Shown: one piece after another, positions 5,385 through 5,556 of the stretch | Layout of the letters: each line of letters opens with the position of its first letter | How positions within the stretch are numbered: position 1 is the stretch's first letter | Assembly (NCBI GenBank): GCA_018668475.1 | Contig: JABJCZ010000379.1 | Coordinates: 1-5,556 of the forward strand | Direction of reading: 5' to 3' | From: Alphaproteobacteria bacterium | GTDB taxonomy: Bacteria > Pseudomonadota > Alphaproteobacteria > UBA828 | DNA length: 5,556 nt | Program-made: the position numbers and the translations under genes | The notes under the pieces: model-generated | The model's database searches: none | Told to the model about the DNA's origin: nothing | Seen by the model: only the letters and a program-made list of their open reading frames with translations

Positions 5385-5400
5385 GCCAAATGATTTATCA

Positions 5401-5406
5401 AAGGAG
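5401..5406 (+). promoter_or_regulatory. Shine-Dalgarno AAGGAG for rpsP
   Basis: AAGGAG sits 9 nt before the rpsP ATG at 5416. It is one of the two strongest ribosome binding sites in the window, as expected for a ribosomal protein gene. Confidence 0.8.
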
Positions 5407-5415
5407 CAACAACGC

Positions 5416-5556
5416 ATGTCATTGAAGATCCGGCTTTCCCGGGCAGGGGCAAAAAAACGCCCATACTACCGAGTTGTCCTGGCCGATGCGCGCAGCCCGC
5501 GCGATGGTCGCTACCTGGAGCGTCTGGGCAGCTACAACCCGATGCTGCCGAAAGAC
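5416..5556 (+). CDS. rpsP: 30S ribosomal protein S16 (3' end cut by the window)
   Basis: The first 47 residues of S16 are present. They open [20 protein letters not shown], followed by [22 protein letters not shown], both hallmark S16 segments. S16 is a primary assembly protein that stabilises the 5' domain of 16S rRNA in the small subunit. The full protein is usually 80 or more residues, so the rest lies beyond the window. The ATG has a strong AAGGAG 9 nt upstream. The gene follows ffh on the same strand after a 101-bp spacer with two hairpins. In many proteobacteria rimM, trmD and rplS come next, but that is not visible here. Confidence 0.97.
   Translation, partial: MSLKIRLSRAGAKKRPYYRVVLADARSPRDGRYLERLGSYNPMLPKD

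Noticed and set aside
5340..5393. 17-codon ORF ([17 protein letters not shown]) in the ffh-rpsP spacer
   Set aside because: It has no ribosome binding site and coincides with the hairpin sequences, whose GC-rich arms explain the Arg/Ala content. A chance ORF of this size is expected.
5315..5400. Intrinsic terminator after ffh
   Set aside because: The hairpins lack a following U-run, so read-through into rpsP is more likely than termination.

Overview
This window looks like a chromosomal housekeeping segment from an alphaproteobacterium. The evidence is GC-rich coding sequence, an FtsY with only a short N-terminal extension, the dapF-mtaB-ftsY gene order, and an ffh gene followed directly by rpsP. 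No mobile element, CRISPR array, tRNA or rRNA is visible. The assignment below class level is open.

Layout. Positions 1-123 are an intergenic region. It carries a strong Shine-Dalgarno and start codon for a gene leaving the window to the left on the minus strand, a 13-bp tandem repeat, and a candidate promoter for a Nudix hydrolase (124-690, plus). The Nudix gene runs head-on into a minus-strand operon, with 6 bp between the stop codons. In transcription order the operon is dapF (3718 to 2897), mtaB (2888 to 1641) and ftsY (1641 to 697). The genes are packed tightly: 8 nt between dapF and mtaB, and a TGATG overlap between mtaB and ftsY. A 237-bp divergent intergenic region (3719-3955) separates this operon from ffh (3956-5314, plus), which starts at TTG with a clear GGAG Shine-Dalgarno. 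After a 101-bp spacer with two UNCG-type hairpins comes rpsP (5416 onward, cut by the window end).

How the genes fit together. FtsY is the signal recognition particle (SRP) receptor and Ffh is the SRP protein. These two GTPases form a heterodimer that delivers nascent membrane proteins to the translocon, and here they belong to back-to-back transcription units sharing one intergenic region. rpsP (ribosomal protein S16) and mtaB (tRNA methylthiolation) are also translation genes. DapF makes meso-diaminopimelate for lysine and peptidoglycan.

The genes themselves are ordinary. The more interesting material is non-coding: the ffh leader (phased T-tracts, hairpins, a weak terminator-like element, and a small ORF that would encode a signal-anchor-like peptide), the tandem UNCG hairpins before rpsP, and possible leaderless starts for dapF and the Nudix gene. 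The Nudix protein has also lost the first CxxC of its zinc ribbon. I do not see convincing evidence of a wholly new system here.
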